NCBI GenBank assembly: GCA_040385105.1
Contig: JAZKHY010000003.1
Coordinates: 27,045 to 91,044, forward strand
Origin: JACMQX01 sp040385105
GTDB taxonomy: Bacteria; Pseudomonadota; Gammaproteobacteria; Burkholderiales; Burkholderiaceae_C
Direction of reading: 5' to 3'
DNA length: 64,000 bases
A program made the translations under genes and the position numbers. Positions 34,506 to 43,474 of the stretch are shown here, piece by piece; the first letter of the stretch is position 1; every line of letters begins with the position of its first letter. The notes beneath the pieces were generated by a model that worked only from the letters and a program-made list of their open reading frames with translations, ran no database searches and was not told where the DNA came from.

Positions 34506-36899
34506 CTACTGGCCAGCGAGCTGTTTCCAGGTCTCGATGACGCTGTCCGGGTTGAGCGAGATGGACTCGATGCCTTCGTCGGCCAGCCACTGGGCAAAGT
34601 CCGGATGGTCGCTCGGCCCCTGGCCGCAGATGCCGACGTACTTGCCCTGGGCCTTGCAGGCCTTGATCGCGCGGCTGAGCATGGCCTTCACGGCCGGGTC
34701 GCGCTCGTCAAAGTCCGCCGCCAGAAGCTCAAGGCCCGAGTCACGGTCCAGGCCCAGCGTGAGCTGCGTCAAGTCGTTGGAGCCGATGGAGAAACCGTCA
34801 AAGAACTGCAGGAACTCGTCGGCCAGGATGGCGTTGCTCGGCACCTCGCACATCATGATGACCTTGAGGTCCTGCTCGCCACGCCTGAGGCCATGCAGGC
34901 CCAGGAGCTGGGTCACTTTTTCGGCCTGGCCCAGTGTACGCACGAAGGGCACCATCACCTGCACATTGGTCAGGCCCATGTCGTTGCGCACGCGCTTGAG
35001 GGCCTCGCATTCCATGGCGAAAGCCTCACCGAACTCCGCACTGATATAGCGCGCTGCGCCACGGAAGCCGAGCATCGGGTTTTCTTCCTCGGGCTCGTAG
35101 CGCGAGCCGCCGATGAGCTTGCGGTATTCGTTGGACTTGAAGTCCGACAGCCGCACGATCACCGGCTTGGGCCAGAACGCGGCGGCGATGGTGGCCACGC
35201 CTTCGGCCACCTTGTCGACATAGAAGGCGCGGGGCGAGGCATGGCCGCGCGCCACGGACTCCACGGCTTTCTTCAGGTCGGTGTCGACGTTCGGGTAGTC
35301 GAGGATGGCCTTGGGATGCACGCCGATGTTGTTGTTGATGATGAACTCCAGCCGGGCCAGGCCCACGCCTTCATTGGGCAGCTGGCAGAAGTCGAAGGCC
35401 AGCTGCGGATTGCCGACGTTCATCATGATCTTGGTCTTGATGGGGGGCATGGCGCCGCGCTGGACCTCGGTCACCTCGGTCTCGATCAGGCCGTCGTAGA
35501 TGAAGCCGGTGTCACCCTCGGCGCAGCTCACCGTGACCAGCGTGCCGTCCTTGAGCAGGCTGGTCGCGTCGCCGCAGCCCACCACGGCCGGGATGCCGAG
35601 CTCACGCGCGATGATGGCCGCATGGCAGGTGCGCCCTCCCCGGTTGGTGACGATGGCGCTGGCGCGCTTCATGACCGGCTCCCAGTTCGGATCGGTCATG
35701 TCCGTCACCAGCACATCGCCGGCCTGCACCTTGTCCATCTCGCTGATGTGGCTGACCAGGCGCACCGGGCCGGTCCCGATCTTCTGGCCGATGGCACGTC
35801 CCTCGGCCAGCACGGTGCCGGTGCCCTTGAGCTTGTAACGCAGCTCGGCCTTGCCCTGCTGTTGGCTCTTCACCGTCTCGGGGCGCGCCTGCAGGATGTA
35901 GAGCAGGCCGTCGGTGCCGTCCTTGCCCCATTCAATGTCCATGGCCCGTCCGTAATGCGCTTCAATCACGAGCGCGTATCTTGCGAGCTGCTCGACGTCG
36001 GCGTCGGTCAGGGAATAGCGGTTGCGCTGCTCGGCCGGCACGTCGGTGGTCTTGACCAGCTTGCCGGTCCTCGCTTTCTCGTCGGCCGAGGCGAACTCCA
36101 TCTGGATCAGCTTGGAGCCGAGGTTGCGGCGGATGACCGCCCGCTTGCCGGCCTTGAGCATCGGCTTGTGCACATAGAACTCGTCAGGGTTCACGGCGCC
36201 CTGAACCACCGTCTCGCCCAGGCCATAGCTGGAGGTGATGAACACCACGTCCTCGAAGCCGGACTCGGTGTCGATGGTGAACATCACGCCGGCGGCGCCG
36301 AGGTCGGAGCGGACCATGCGCTGCACGCCGGCGCTCAGGGCCACGTCAGCGTGGGCAAAGCCTTTGTGGACGCGGTAGCTGATGGCGCGGTCGTTGTAGA
36401 GCGATGCGAAGACTTCCTTCATCTTGTGCAGGATGTCTTCAATGCCGACGACATTGAGGAAGGTCTCCTGCTGGCCGGCAAAAGACGCATCCGGCAGGTC
36501 TTCCGCGGTGGCAGAGGAGCGCACCGCAAAGCTGGCTTGCGGGTTGCCGGCGCTCAGCGTGGCAAAGGCCTCGCCAATGGCTTTCTGCAGGTCGGCCGGA
36601 AAAGGCTGGGCCTCGACCATCCCGCGGATTTCCGCGCCTGCCGCGGCGAGTGCGCGGACGTCCTCGGTATCCAGGGTGGAAAGCCTGGCGTTGATCCGGT
36701 CGCTCAACCCGTCGTGCTTGAGGAATTCGCGGAATGCGTGGGCCGTGGTGGCAAAACCGGTGGGCACCCGCACCCCCTGGGGCAGCTGGGAGATCATCTC
36801 GCCGAGGCTGGCGTTCTTGCCGCCAACCGCCTCGACGTCGGTCATTCTCAGGTTTTCAAACGGTACGACCAAGGCGGTCGCGCTGAATAGTGCAGACAT
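34506..36899 (-). CDS. ppsA: Phosphoenolpyruvate synthase
   Basis: A 797-residue enzyme that makes PEP from pyruvate and ATP. It has an N-terminal PPDK_N nucleotide-binding part with ENLRMTDVEAVGGKNASLGEM and SFAVRSSATAEDLPDASFAGQQET, a swivelling phosphohistidine domain with the catalytic His in NRGGRTCHAAIIARELGIPAVVG, and the C-terminal PEP-utilising barrel. It is divergent from its regulator gene at 37120 and lies 6 bases ahead of a symporter gene. This is the entry to gluconeogenesis from C2/C3 compounds. Confidence 0.97.
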   Translation of the reverse strand: MSALFSATALVVPFENLRMTDVEAVGGKNASLGEMISQLPQGVRVPTGFATTAHAFREFLKHDGLSDRINARLSTLDTEDVRALAAAGAEIRGMVEAQPFPADLQKAIGEAFATLSAGNPQASFAVRSSATAEDLPDASFAGQQETFLNVVGIEDILHKMKEVFASLYNDRAISYRVHKGFAHADVALSAGVQRMVRSDLGAAGVMFTIDTESGFEDVVFITSSYGLGETVVQGAVNPDEFYVHKPMLKAGKRAVIRRNLGSKLIQMEFASADEKARTGKLVKTTDVPAEQRNRYSLTDADVEQLARYALVIEAHYGRAMDIEWGKDGTDGLLYILQARPETVKSQQQGKAELRYKLKGTGTVLAEGRAIGQKIGTGPVRLVSHISEMDKVQAGDVLVTDMTDPNWEPVMKRASAIVTNRGGRTCHAAIIARELGIPAVVGCGDATSLLKDGTLVTVSCAEGDTGFIYDGLIETEVTEVQRGAMPPIKTKIMMNVGNPQLAFDFCQLPNEGVGLARLEFIINNNIGVHPKAILDYPNVDTDLKKAVESVARGHASPRAFYVDKVAEGVATIAAAFWPKPVIVRLSDFKSNEYRKLIGGSRYEPEEENPMLGFRGAARYISAEFGEAFAMECEALKRVRNDMGLTNVQVMVPFVRTLGQAEKVTQLLGLHGLRRGEQDLKVIMMCEVPSNAILADEFLQFFDGFSIGSNDLTQLTLGLDRDSGLELLAADFDERDPAVKAMLSRAIKACKAQGKYVGICGQGPSDHPDFAQWLADEGIESISLNPDSVIETWKQLAGQ

Positions 36900-37119
36900 G
36901 GGAAAGCTCCAGAAGTTGAAACCGGGTCTGCGCCCAGCCGGCCGCGCAAGGGGCCGGTTGCGCTCACGCTCACGCCGCGACTTTGTATTTTTTTGAGTGG
37001 GTCGGGGGGGTGCATGGAGAAATTGGGGGAATCCAGGGGCGGAATTTGGATAATGGGCCTGATTGTAGGCGGGCTGGCGCCGGGAAGCCCTTGCATTTAA
37101 CTGAAAGAATTACTCCAGC

Positions 37120-37944
37120 ATGCTGCCCACCCGTACTGTCTTCTTCATCTCCGATGGCACCGGCATCACGGCCGAGACGTTCGGCAACGCCATCATGGCC
37201 CAGTTCGAGCTGAAGGCCAGGCATGTCAGGCTGCCTTTCATCGACAGCGTCGACAAGGCCCACCAGGCCGTCCGCCAGATCAACCACACCGGCGTGCTCG
37301 AAGGCAAGAAGCCCATCGTGTTCACCACCCTCGTCAACATGGAGGTGCTGGCCGTGATCAAGGCCGGCTGCCAGGGCATGCTGCTGGACATGTTCGGCAC
37401 CTTTGTGCGCCCGCTGGAGACCGAGCTGGGCCTCACCTCCAACCACCGCATCGGCCGGTTCAGCGATGTCAGCAAGAGCAAGGAATACCACGACCGGATC
37501 GAGGCCATCAACTTCAGCCTCTCGCATGACGACGGCCAGTCCAACCGGGACCTGGAAAGTTCGGACGTGATCCTGGTGGGCGTCAGCCGCAGCGGCAAGA
37601 CGCCCACGTCGCTTTACCTGGCGATGCAATACGGCCTGAAGGCGGCCAATTACCCGCTGATTCCTGAAGACTTCGAGCGGCGGCAGCTACCGCCGGCCCT
37701 GGTGCCGCACCGCGCAAAAATCTTCGGCCTGACGATCCAGCCGGAGCGGCTCAGTGAGATCCGCAATGAACGGCGTCCCAACTCAAAATACGCCTCGCTG
37801 GAGAACTGCCGCTCCGAGGTCAGCGAGGCCGAGGCCATGATGCGCCGCGCTGGCATTCGCTGGCTCTCCACCACGACCAAGTCGATCGAGGAGATCGCAA
37901 CCACCATCCTGCAGGAGATCAGGCCGGAGCGGCTGACTTACTGA
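37120..37944 (+). CDS. ppsR: PEP synthase regulatory protein (DUF299 kinase/pyrophosphorylase)
   Basis: A 274-residue PSRP: it phosphorylates PEP synthase with ADP and reverses it with phosphate, controlling ppsA activity. The P-loop GVSRSGKTPTSLYLA lies near residues 152-166, and the FISDGTGITAET opening and C-terminal TTKSIEEIATTILQ are family signatures. It is divergent from ppsA with a 220-base gap that should hold both promoters. Confidence 0.95.
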   Translation: MLPTRTVFFISDGTGITAETFGNAIMAQFELKARHVRLPFIDSVDKAHQAVRQINHTGVLEGKKPIVFTTLVNMEVLAVIKAGCQGMLLDMFGTFVRPLETELGLTSNHRIGRFSDVSKSKEYHDRIEAINFSLSHDDGQSNRDLESSDVILVGVSRSGKTPTSLYLAMQYGLKAANYPLIPEDFERRQLPPALVPHRAKIFGLTIQPERLSEIRNERRPNSKYASLENCRSEVSEAEAMMRRAGIRWLSTTTKSIEEIATTILQEIRPERLTY

Positions 37945-38093
37945 CCGGCGCAGCAATGGCCTCAAGCCGATGCGAACGCTTATCAAACTTACACGCAACA
38001 AAAGCTGCGCGGCAGGGTTAAAGGCGTTCGCGGGTTGTCTCCGCCCTGCTTTGCCACCGACAATGCGCTGAACCGCATCCAAAGGAGAAGAAC

Positions 38094-38570
38094 ATGCAAG
38101 GCGACGCCAAAGTCATCCAGCACCTGCAGGCCCAGCTCAAGAACGAGCTCACTGCCATCAACCAGTACTTCCTGCACTACCGCATGTTCAAACACTGGGG
38201 CATGGACAAGCTGGCAAAGAAGGAATACGAGGAGTCCATCGGCGAGATGAAGCATGCCGACAAGCTGATGGACCGGATCTTCATGCTTGACGGCCTGCCG
38301 AACCTGCAGGACCTGGGCAAGCTGATGATCGGCGAGGATGTGCCCGAGGCCCTCAAATGCGACCTCAAGAGCGAGCAGGGTGCCCAGGCCACCATCAAGG
38401 AGGGCATGGCCCACTGCGAAAGCGTGCGCGACTACGTGTCACGCGACCTGCTGCAGGGCATCCTGGACGACACCGAAGAGCACATCGACTTCCTGGAAAC
38501 CCAGCTGGACCTCATTGGCAAGGTTGGCATCCAGAACTACCTGCAGTCCCAGATGGGTGAAGTCAGCTGA
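38094..38570 (+). CDS. bfr: Bacterioferritin
   Basis: A 158-residue iron-storage ferritin. The haem ligand Met52 is present. Ferroxidase ligands Glu18, Glu51, His54, Glu94 and His130 are in place by alignment to E. coli numbering, but the Glu127 position is Thr (DDTEEHID), so the second iron site may be incomplete. This resembles subunits of mixed bacterioferritins that need a partner subunit. It lies upstream of the iron-uptake genes, and no Fur box was seen before it. Confidence 0.95.
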   Translation: MQGDAKVIQHLQAQLKNELTAINQYFLHYRMFKHWGMDKLAKKEYEESIGEMKHADKLMDRIFMLDGLPNLQDLGKLMIGEDVPEALKCDLKSEQGAQATIKEGMAHCESVRDYVSRDLLQGILDDTEEHIDFLETQLDLIGKVGIQNYLQSQMGEVS

Positions 38571-38650
38571 TCTGACTGATCCACTGGAGACCGTTGCCGG
38601 ATCGCGACAAAAAAACGCGCCGGCAGCCCGGCTTCACAAAAATTTGCAGT

Positions 38651-38679
38651 AATAACGAGAACGATTCGCATTTGTTATT
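38651..38679 (+). promoter_or_regulatory. Fur-box-like element before the siderophore receptor
   Basis: AATAAC (38651-38656) and GTTATT (38674-38679) are perfect inverted arms around a GAGAACGATTCGCATTT core that matches the Fur consensus pattern GATAAT-like halves. It lies 98 bases ahead of the receptor ATG, with a TAGAAT hexamer at 38679-38684 directly after it. Fur with iron bound would block transcription. Confidence 0.75.
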
Positions 38680-38776
38680 AGAATTGTTACGTTCCTAACG
38701 TAGCAAGCCATGCGCGCACCCCCGGGGTAGCGTCACGCGGTAGCCAGCTTCTGTATTCACCTCAGCTGGACTACTC

Positions 38777-41068
38777 ATGACCCGACGCAAACCCAACCGT
38801 AAATCCGCCTCCATCCACCGCGCCCCCGCTGCGCCTTTCACGCCCAAGGCGCAGCCCGCCGCAGCCCTGCTGCCCCTGGGCGCCATGCTGCTTGCCAGCT
38901 CGATGAGCGCCATGGCGCAGCAAGCCGCTCCTGCCGCCGAACCCGCCAAAACACTTGCCCCCGTGACAGTCAGGGAACGCGCTGAAGCGCCGCAGGGCAA
39001 GGACGCCGTGCGCGCAACGACGACAACCATCGGCAAGGGCAACCAGCAATTGCGGGACATTCCGCAGTCGGTCACGGTGATCACCGAGAAGCTGATTGAC
39101 GACCGGAATTTCGACACCGTCCGGGATGTGCTGCGCAACACCGGCGGCGTTTCCTTCCTGGCTGCAGAAGGCGGCGAGGAAGACATCCGCCTGCGCGGCT
39201 TCAACCTCCAGACCACGGGCGACGTGTTCGTGGACGGCATCCGGGACCCGGCCTTCTATGACCGCGACACCTTCAACAATGACCGCGTGGAAATTCTGCG
39301 CGGCTCCGCCTCCATGCTGTTCGGCCGCGGCTCCACGGGTGGCGCTGTCAACCAGGTCAACAAGCTGGCGCGCCCCATCGACGAGCACGAAGTCGACGTC
39401 ACGCTGGGCAACTTCAATTTCCGCCGCATCACTGGCGACTTCAACATCCGCACGGGCGAGAACGCCGCACTGCGGCTGAATGCCATGGCCAATAGTGCCG
39501 ACAACAACGGCGCCGGCAGCAGCATTGACAAGAAGGGCCTTGCCGGCAACTACCGCTTCGGCATTGGCACAGCCAACGAGTTCTCGCTGGGCTTCTACCA
39601 CCTGGACAACAACAACGGGATGAACTACGGCATGCCGTGGATCCTGCCGTTCGCCGGTGCGCCGGTGTCGGCCACCAGCCTCATCACCAAGCTGCCGGCC
39701 GAAGCGTATTACGGCATGGCCAGCGACTACAACGCCGGGCAGGCCAGCTATGTGACCCTGGGGCACACGCACCGCTTCTCGCCTGACAGCGAGCTCAAGA
39801 CCGTCATCCGCAAGGGGCAGTACAAGCGTGACCAGCGCGCCGGCACGGTGCGCTTTGGCAATGCCGCCTCCCAACCTGGCGGCCAGGCCGCAACACTGGC
39901 CAACTTCGGACCCAATACAGTCTTCACGCGCGGGACCCAACTGAAGATCCAGGACATGGACAACCTGTATGCGCAGTCGGACTATTCAGGAAAGTTCCAG
40001 GCGTGGGGCTTCAAGCATGAAGTCCTGGCGGGCGTGGACTATGCCCAGGAAGAACGCCAGGTATATGCCGCGCTCAATGCCGCACAGGGCGGAGTGAACA
40101 TGACAAAACCCAACACCCGTGCCGGCACACCGGACGACGGGGCCTGGGTCAATGAAGGTTCGCGCGTTCTGCGGGTGAACAACGACTATGTGTCCAAGGG
40201 CCTCGGCGTGTATGCACAGGACCTGGTTCAGGTTGCACCGCACTGGAAGGTTCTTGCCGGCCTGCGCTATGACAAGATGACGGGTGACTACAACCAGTAC
40301 ACGCCGGCCACCGGCGCGGTGACTGCGAGCTACCAGATGAAGGTTGGCGAGTGGAGCAAGCGCTTTGGTGTGCTGTTCCAGCCGAACGACCTGCATTCCT
40401 ACTACTTCTCGTACGGCACCTCGTTCAATACATCTGGCGAAGCCTACTCCCTGAGCGCGTCCAACGTGAACACGCCGCCGGAGAGCAGCCAGAACATCGA
40501 GTTTGGCACCCGGCTCGAAACTGCTGACAAGCGCTTCTCCACCCGGATGGCTGTCTTCCGCTCCACCAAGCTGCACGAGCGCAACACCGACCCGCTGATC
40601 CCCGGCGTGACCGTGCTGTCGGGCAAGCGCCATGCAGCGGGCTTCGAGATTGATGTCGCGGGCAAGCTCACGCCGCAGTGGGAAATGTTCGCTTCCTACA
40701 TGTGGATTCCCGTTGCCCGGATTGACGTGGGCGGCCAGGGTGCCGAAGCGGCAGGCAGCCGCCCGTCGCTTACGCCCAAGCACAGCGGCACGGTGTGGTC
40801 CACCTACCAGCTCACGCCGAAAATCCGTGTGGGCGGCGGCATCAACTTCCGCAGCAGCCAGACCCCGATCCGCAATCCCGGCTGGTCGGTGCCGAGCTAC
40901 GTGACGGCCGACCTCATGGCGGAATACGCCGTGATCGAGGACAAGTTCATACTCAAGGCCAATATCAACAACGTGACGGACAAGCTGTTCGCCGACTCGC
41001 TGTACTCGGGCCACTACATCCCCGGCGCGGCACGGACGATCCAGGTGTCTGCCAAGTACAAGTTCTGA
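38777..41068 (+). CDS. TonB-dependent siderophore receptor
   Basis: A 763-residue outer-membrane receptor. It has a signal peptide (residues 1-47, AMA cleavage site), a TonB box region (LAPVTVRER near 60-68), a plug domain with TTTTIGKGNQQLRDIPQSVTVITEKLI and LRGF / DGIRD blocks, and a beta-barrel ending in a Phe, NNVTDKLF...YIPGAARTIQVSAKYKF. The closest types are the catecholate receptors such as Fiu or BfrD (inference). A PiuC-type protein follows after a terminator. Its Fur-box promoter implies iron-limited expression. Confidence 0.95.
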   Translation: MTRRKPNRKSASIHRAPAAPFTPKAQPAAALLPLGAMLLASSMSAMAQQAAPAAEPAKTLAPVTVRERAEAPQGKDAVRATTTTIGKGNQQLRDIPQSVTVITEKLIDDRNFDTVRDVLRNTGGVSFLAAEGGEEDIRLRGFNLQTTGDVFVDGIRDPAFYDRDTFNNDRVEILRGSASMLFGRGSTGGAVNQVNKLARPIDEHEVDVTLGNFNFRRITGDFNIRTGENAALRLNAMANSADNNGAGSSIDKKGLAGNYRFGIGTANEFSLGFYHLDNNNGMNYGMPWILPFAGAPVSATSLITKLPAEAYYGMASDYNAGQASYVTLGHTHRFSPDSELKTVIRKGQYKRDQRAGTVRFGNAASQPGGQAATLANFGPNTVFTRGTQLKIQDMDNLYAQSDYSGKFQAWGFKHEVLAGVDYAQEERQVYAALNAAQGGVNMTKPNTRAGTPDDGAWVNEGSRVLRVNNDYVSKGLGVYAQDLVQVAPHWKVLAGLRYDKMTGDYNQYTPATGAVTASYQMKVGEWSKRFGVLFQPNDLHSYYFSYGTSFNTSGEAYSLSASNVNTPPESSQNIEFGTRLETADKRFSTRMAVFRSTKLHERNTDPLIPGVTVLSGKRHAAGFEIDVAGKLTPQWEMFASYMWIPVARIDVGGQGAEAAGSRPSLTPKHSGTVWSTYQLTPKIRVGGGINFRSSQTPIRNPGWSVPSYVTADLMAEYAVIEDKFILKANINNVTDKLFADSLYSGHYIPGAARTIQVSAKYKF

Positions 41069-41093
41069 ACATCACTCCCGCTTGACGGATGTC

Positions 41094-41119
41094 AAAACCG
41101 CCCCCACCGGGGCGGTTTT
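41094..41119 (+). terminator. Intrinsic terminator after the siderophore receptor
   Basis: AAAACCGCCCC (41094-41104), a 4-base loop and GGGGCGGTTTT (41109-41119). It separates the receptor from piuC, so piuC should have a promoter of its own or rely on read-through. Confidence 0.85.
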
Positions 41120-41184
41120 CCGTTGTGGGCCGCGCCCGGCCAACACGGCGCTGGCTACACTCGCTTCATACAGGATGATTGACC

Positions 41185-41868
41185 ATGTTGCTGCATATCC
41201 CCGACGTGTTGAACACCCAGGAGCTGCGTTCAGCGCAAACCCTGCTGGCCAGCGCTGACTGGCAGGACGGACGTGACAGCGCCGGCCCGCAGGCCAGGAC
41301 TGTCAAGAACAACGAGCAGTTGGCACACGACAGTGACGCCGCACGGCAGATCCGCGCGATGGTCCTCGGCGGCCTGGACAAAAGCCCCCTCTTCTTTTCC
41401 GCCGCACTGCCCAAGCGCGTCTTCACGCCCCGTATCAACCGCTATGGCGGCGGCAGCAACCACTACGGCAACCATGTGGACGGCGCCGTGCGGGTGCTGG
41501 CTGACAGCGGGCAGCGCGTGCGCACCGACATCTCCTGCACCGTATTCCTCAACGACCCTGCCGACTACGATGGCGGCGAACTTGTCATTGACGATACCTT
41601 TGGCGCCAAGAGCGTCAAGCTGGCCGCCGGCGACCTCATCCTGTACCCCGGCACCAGCGTGCACCAGGTCACGCCGGTGACGCGCGGCCACCGGCTGGCC
41701 TGCTTCTTCTGGATCGAGAGCATGATCCGCAGCGATGCGCAGCGGCGCCTGCTGTACGACCTGGACATGAGCATCCTGCGGCTGCGCCACGAGCACGGCG
41801 AGAGTGATGCAACCACCGCGCTGACAGGCACTTACCACAACCTCCTCAGGATGTGGGCCGACACATGA
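41185..41868 (+). CDS. Fe2+-dependent dioxygenase, PiuC/YbiX family
   Basis: A 227-residue Fe(II)/2-oxoglutarate-type oxygenase of the PiuC/YbiX family. The facial triad is His97-x-Asp99 and His160, with Arg170 the 2-oxoglutarate-binding residue, and the conserved YPGTSVHQVTPVTRG block is clear. PiuC/YbiX genes accompany Fiu/PiuA-type receptors, where they may alter siderophores or related compounds. The ATG at 41185 is chosen over a TTG at 41179. Its stop overlaps the next start (ATGA). Confidence 0.93.
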   Translation: MLLHIPDVLNTQELRSAQTLLASADWQDGRDSAGPQARTVKNNEQLAHDSDAARQIRAMVLGGLDKSPLFFSAALPKRVFTPRINRYGGGSNHYGNHVDGAVRVLADSGQRVRTDISCTVFLNDPADYDGGELVIDDTFGAKSVKLAAGDLILYPGTSVHQVTPVTRGHRLACFFWIESMIRSDAQRRLLYDLDMSILRLRHEHGESDATTALTGTYHNLLRMWADT

Positions 41869-42992
41869 ACGCCCCGCCCGCACTGGCACAGCTGCCTGCC
41901 GGCGTGGTGTCACTGGCCGACCATGAAGCCCATGCGCGCACAACGCTTGATGCCAACGCCTGGGCCTACTTCAGCGGCGGCGCGGCAGACGAGATCACGC
42001 TGCATGCGAACAGCCAGGCCTGGAGCAGCATCCAGTTGTCGCCGCGGGTGCTGCGCAGCGTCGCCGGTGGCCATACAAGGACGGAACTGCTGGGCCGCAC
42101 GCTGGCGCACCCCGTGCTGCTGGCGCCTGTGGCATGGCAGCGCATGGCGCACCCCGACGGCGAGCTGGCGACGGCCTTCGCCGCAGCCGCGCAGGGCGCC
42201 GGCATGGTCTTGAGCACACAGTCCAGCGTGCTGCTGGAGACCGTGGCCGGGGCCATCCACAGCGACGCAGGGCGTGGCCCCTTGTGGTTCCAGCTCTACC
42301 TCCAGCATGACCGCGCATTCAACCTCGAACTGGTCCGGCGTGCCGAGGCCGCAGGCTATGAGGCGCTGGTGCTCACGGTGGATGCGCCCGTTCAGGGTGT
42401 GCGGGACCGTGAACGGCGGGCCGGCTTCCGGCTGCCCGCCGGAATCTCCGCCGTCAACCTCGCCGGCCTGCCCGCTGCGCCGCCGCTTGCCGCTGGCGCG
42501 GGTCAGAGTGCGCTGTTCGACGGGCTGCTGGCAAACGCCCCCACCTGGAGCGATGTGGAGTGGCTCTCCTCCCACAGCAAACTGCCGGTGATCCTCAAAG
42601 GTGTGCTGCACCCGGACGACGCCCGGCAAGCTGCAGCGCTCGGGGCGGCTGCGCTCATCGTGTCCAACCACGGCGGCCGCACGCTGGATACCGCCGTGAC
42701 CACGGCTTATGCATTGCCCCGTGTCATTGACGCCGTGGGCACCGCCTTGCCGGTCCTGGTGGATGGAGGCATCCGGCGCGGCACGGACATCCTCAAGGCC
42801 GTCGCACTCGGCGCCCGCGCGGTGCTGGTCGGGCGCCCGTACATCTTCGGCCTGGCCAATGCAGGTGCGGTCGGGGTCGCCCATGTGTTGCGATTGCTTC
42901 GTGACGAGCTCGAGGTCGCCATGGCGCTCACGGGCTGTGCGACCCTGCAGCAGGCGTCGCCCGCGCTTCTGGTCCGTCCGGAACGCGTTTGA
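41865..42992 (+). CDS. FMN-dependent alpha-hydroxy-acid dehydrogenase/oxidase
   Basis: A 375-residue TIM-barrel flavoenzyme of the lactate/glycolate/mandelate oxidase family. Signatures are YFSGGAADE near residue 35, WFQLY near 141, the active-site SNHGGR with catalytic His269 and Arg272, and the FMN-phosphate block VLVDGGIRRGTDILKAVALGARAVLVGRP. Its hydroxy-acid substrate is not clear. It is translationally coupled to the piuC-type gene, which links it to iron uptake instead of ordinary lactate use. Confidence 0.92.
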   Translation: MNAPPALAQLPAGVVSLADHEAHARTTLDANAWAYFSGGAADEITLHANSQAWSSIQLSPRVLRSVAGGHTRTELLGRTLAHPVLLAPVAWQRMAHPDGELATAFAAAAQGAGMVLSTQSSVLLETVAGAIHSDAGRGPLWFQLYLQHDRAFNLELVRRAEAAGYEALVLTVDAPVQGVRDRERRAGFRLPAGISAVNLAGLPAAPPLAAGAGQSALFDGLLANAPTWSDVEWLSSHSKLPVILKGVLHPDDARQAAALGAAALIVSNHGGRTLDTAVTTAYALPRVIDAVGTALPVLVDGGIRRGTDILKAVALGARAVLVGRPYIFGLANAGAVGVAHVLRLLRDELEVAMALTGCATLQQASPALLVRPERV

Positions 42993-43043
42993 TTGCCCTG
43001 CATCAATCCATCCGGCAATTCCCAGGGTTTTTGCTGGAGGTTA

Positions 43044-43073
43044 TTGCAAATGCGATGGATTCGCATTTATACT
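43044..43073 (+). promoter_or_regulatory. Fur-box-like element over the bfd promoter
   Basis: AAATGCGA (43048-43055) and TCGCATTT (43061-43068) form a perfect inverted repeat. They lie inside a promoter with TTGCAA (43044-43049) and TATACT (43068-43073) spaced by 18 bases. The element precedes the bfd gene start by 37 bases. A bound Fur dimer would cover the promoter. Confidence 0.75.
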
Positions 43074-43109
43074 TGACCATCTTCAACAGCCAGCCACACT
43101 GCCTGCATC

Positions 43110-43391
43110 ATGATCGTCTGCGTTTGCCATCGAATTTCCGACCGGGAGATCGCCCGCCACGTGCGCGCCGGCATGGGTTTCGACGACATCCAGCTTGAAC
43201 TCGGCGTTGCCACCCAATGCGGACAGTGCGAAAGCTGCGCCCGCGATGTGGTGGCCCAATGCAGCGCATCGCACCCTGTTGCCGCCCTGCACTGCGACAC
43301 CCCGGACTCCCGCACGGCCGTCATCCAGCTCGCCACCTCCATCACGAAAAGCAGGGCATGGCACTCATCTCTACACTTGGCGGAAGCCTGA
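43110..43391 (+). CDS. Bacterioferritin-associated ferredoxin-like [2Fe-2S] protein
   Basis: A 93-residue Bfd-type protein. Cys4, Cys6, Cys37 and Cys40 match the cluster ligands (CVC near the start, CGQC), with a further Cys43. Bfd reduces bacterioferritin to release stored iron. The protein is about 30 residues longer than E. coli Bfd, in a polar C-terminal tail. Its Fur-box promoter agrees with an iron-starvation role; bfr is 4.5 kb upstream. Confidence 0.87.
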   Translation: MIVCVCHRISDREIARHVRAGMGFDDIQLELGVATQCGQCESCARDVVAQCSASHPVAALHCDTPDSRTAVIQLATSITKSRAWHSSLHLAEA

Positions 43392-43432
43392 TTCTCGTCA
43401 TCGGCTCGGCATGGTGGATCTTCCGGAAGTAG
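43358..43432 (+). CDS. Possible 24-residue single-helix membrane peptide
   Basis: A short frame, ATG at 43358 to TAG at 43430-43432, encoding MALISTLGGSLILVIGSAWWIFRK: one hydrophobic helix with a basic C-terminus. It overlaps the last 34 bases of bfd in another frame and precedes tonB by 42 bases. Ribosome-binding site is weak (AGCAGGG). It may be a real small protein of the iron operon or chance; only conservation would tell. Confidence 0.35.
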   Translation: MALISTLGGSLILVIGSAWWIFRK

Positions 43433-43474
43433 CCGCCGGGCTGTATCTTTCCCGAGCCGGGCTTCCACTGGACC

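Noticed and set aside
34605..36890. 761-residue plus-strand frame over ppsA
   Set aside because: Antisense to ppsA across its full length, caused by GC-rich codon third positions.
43110..43391. Bfd C-terminal extension as a misjoined second gene
   Set aside because: The frame is continuous and the extension is short and polar; no start with a ribosome-binding site within it in the same frame.
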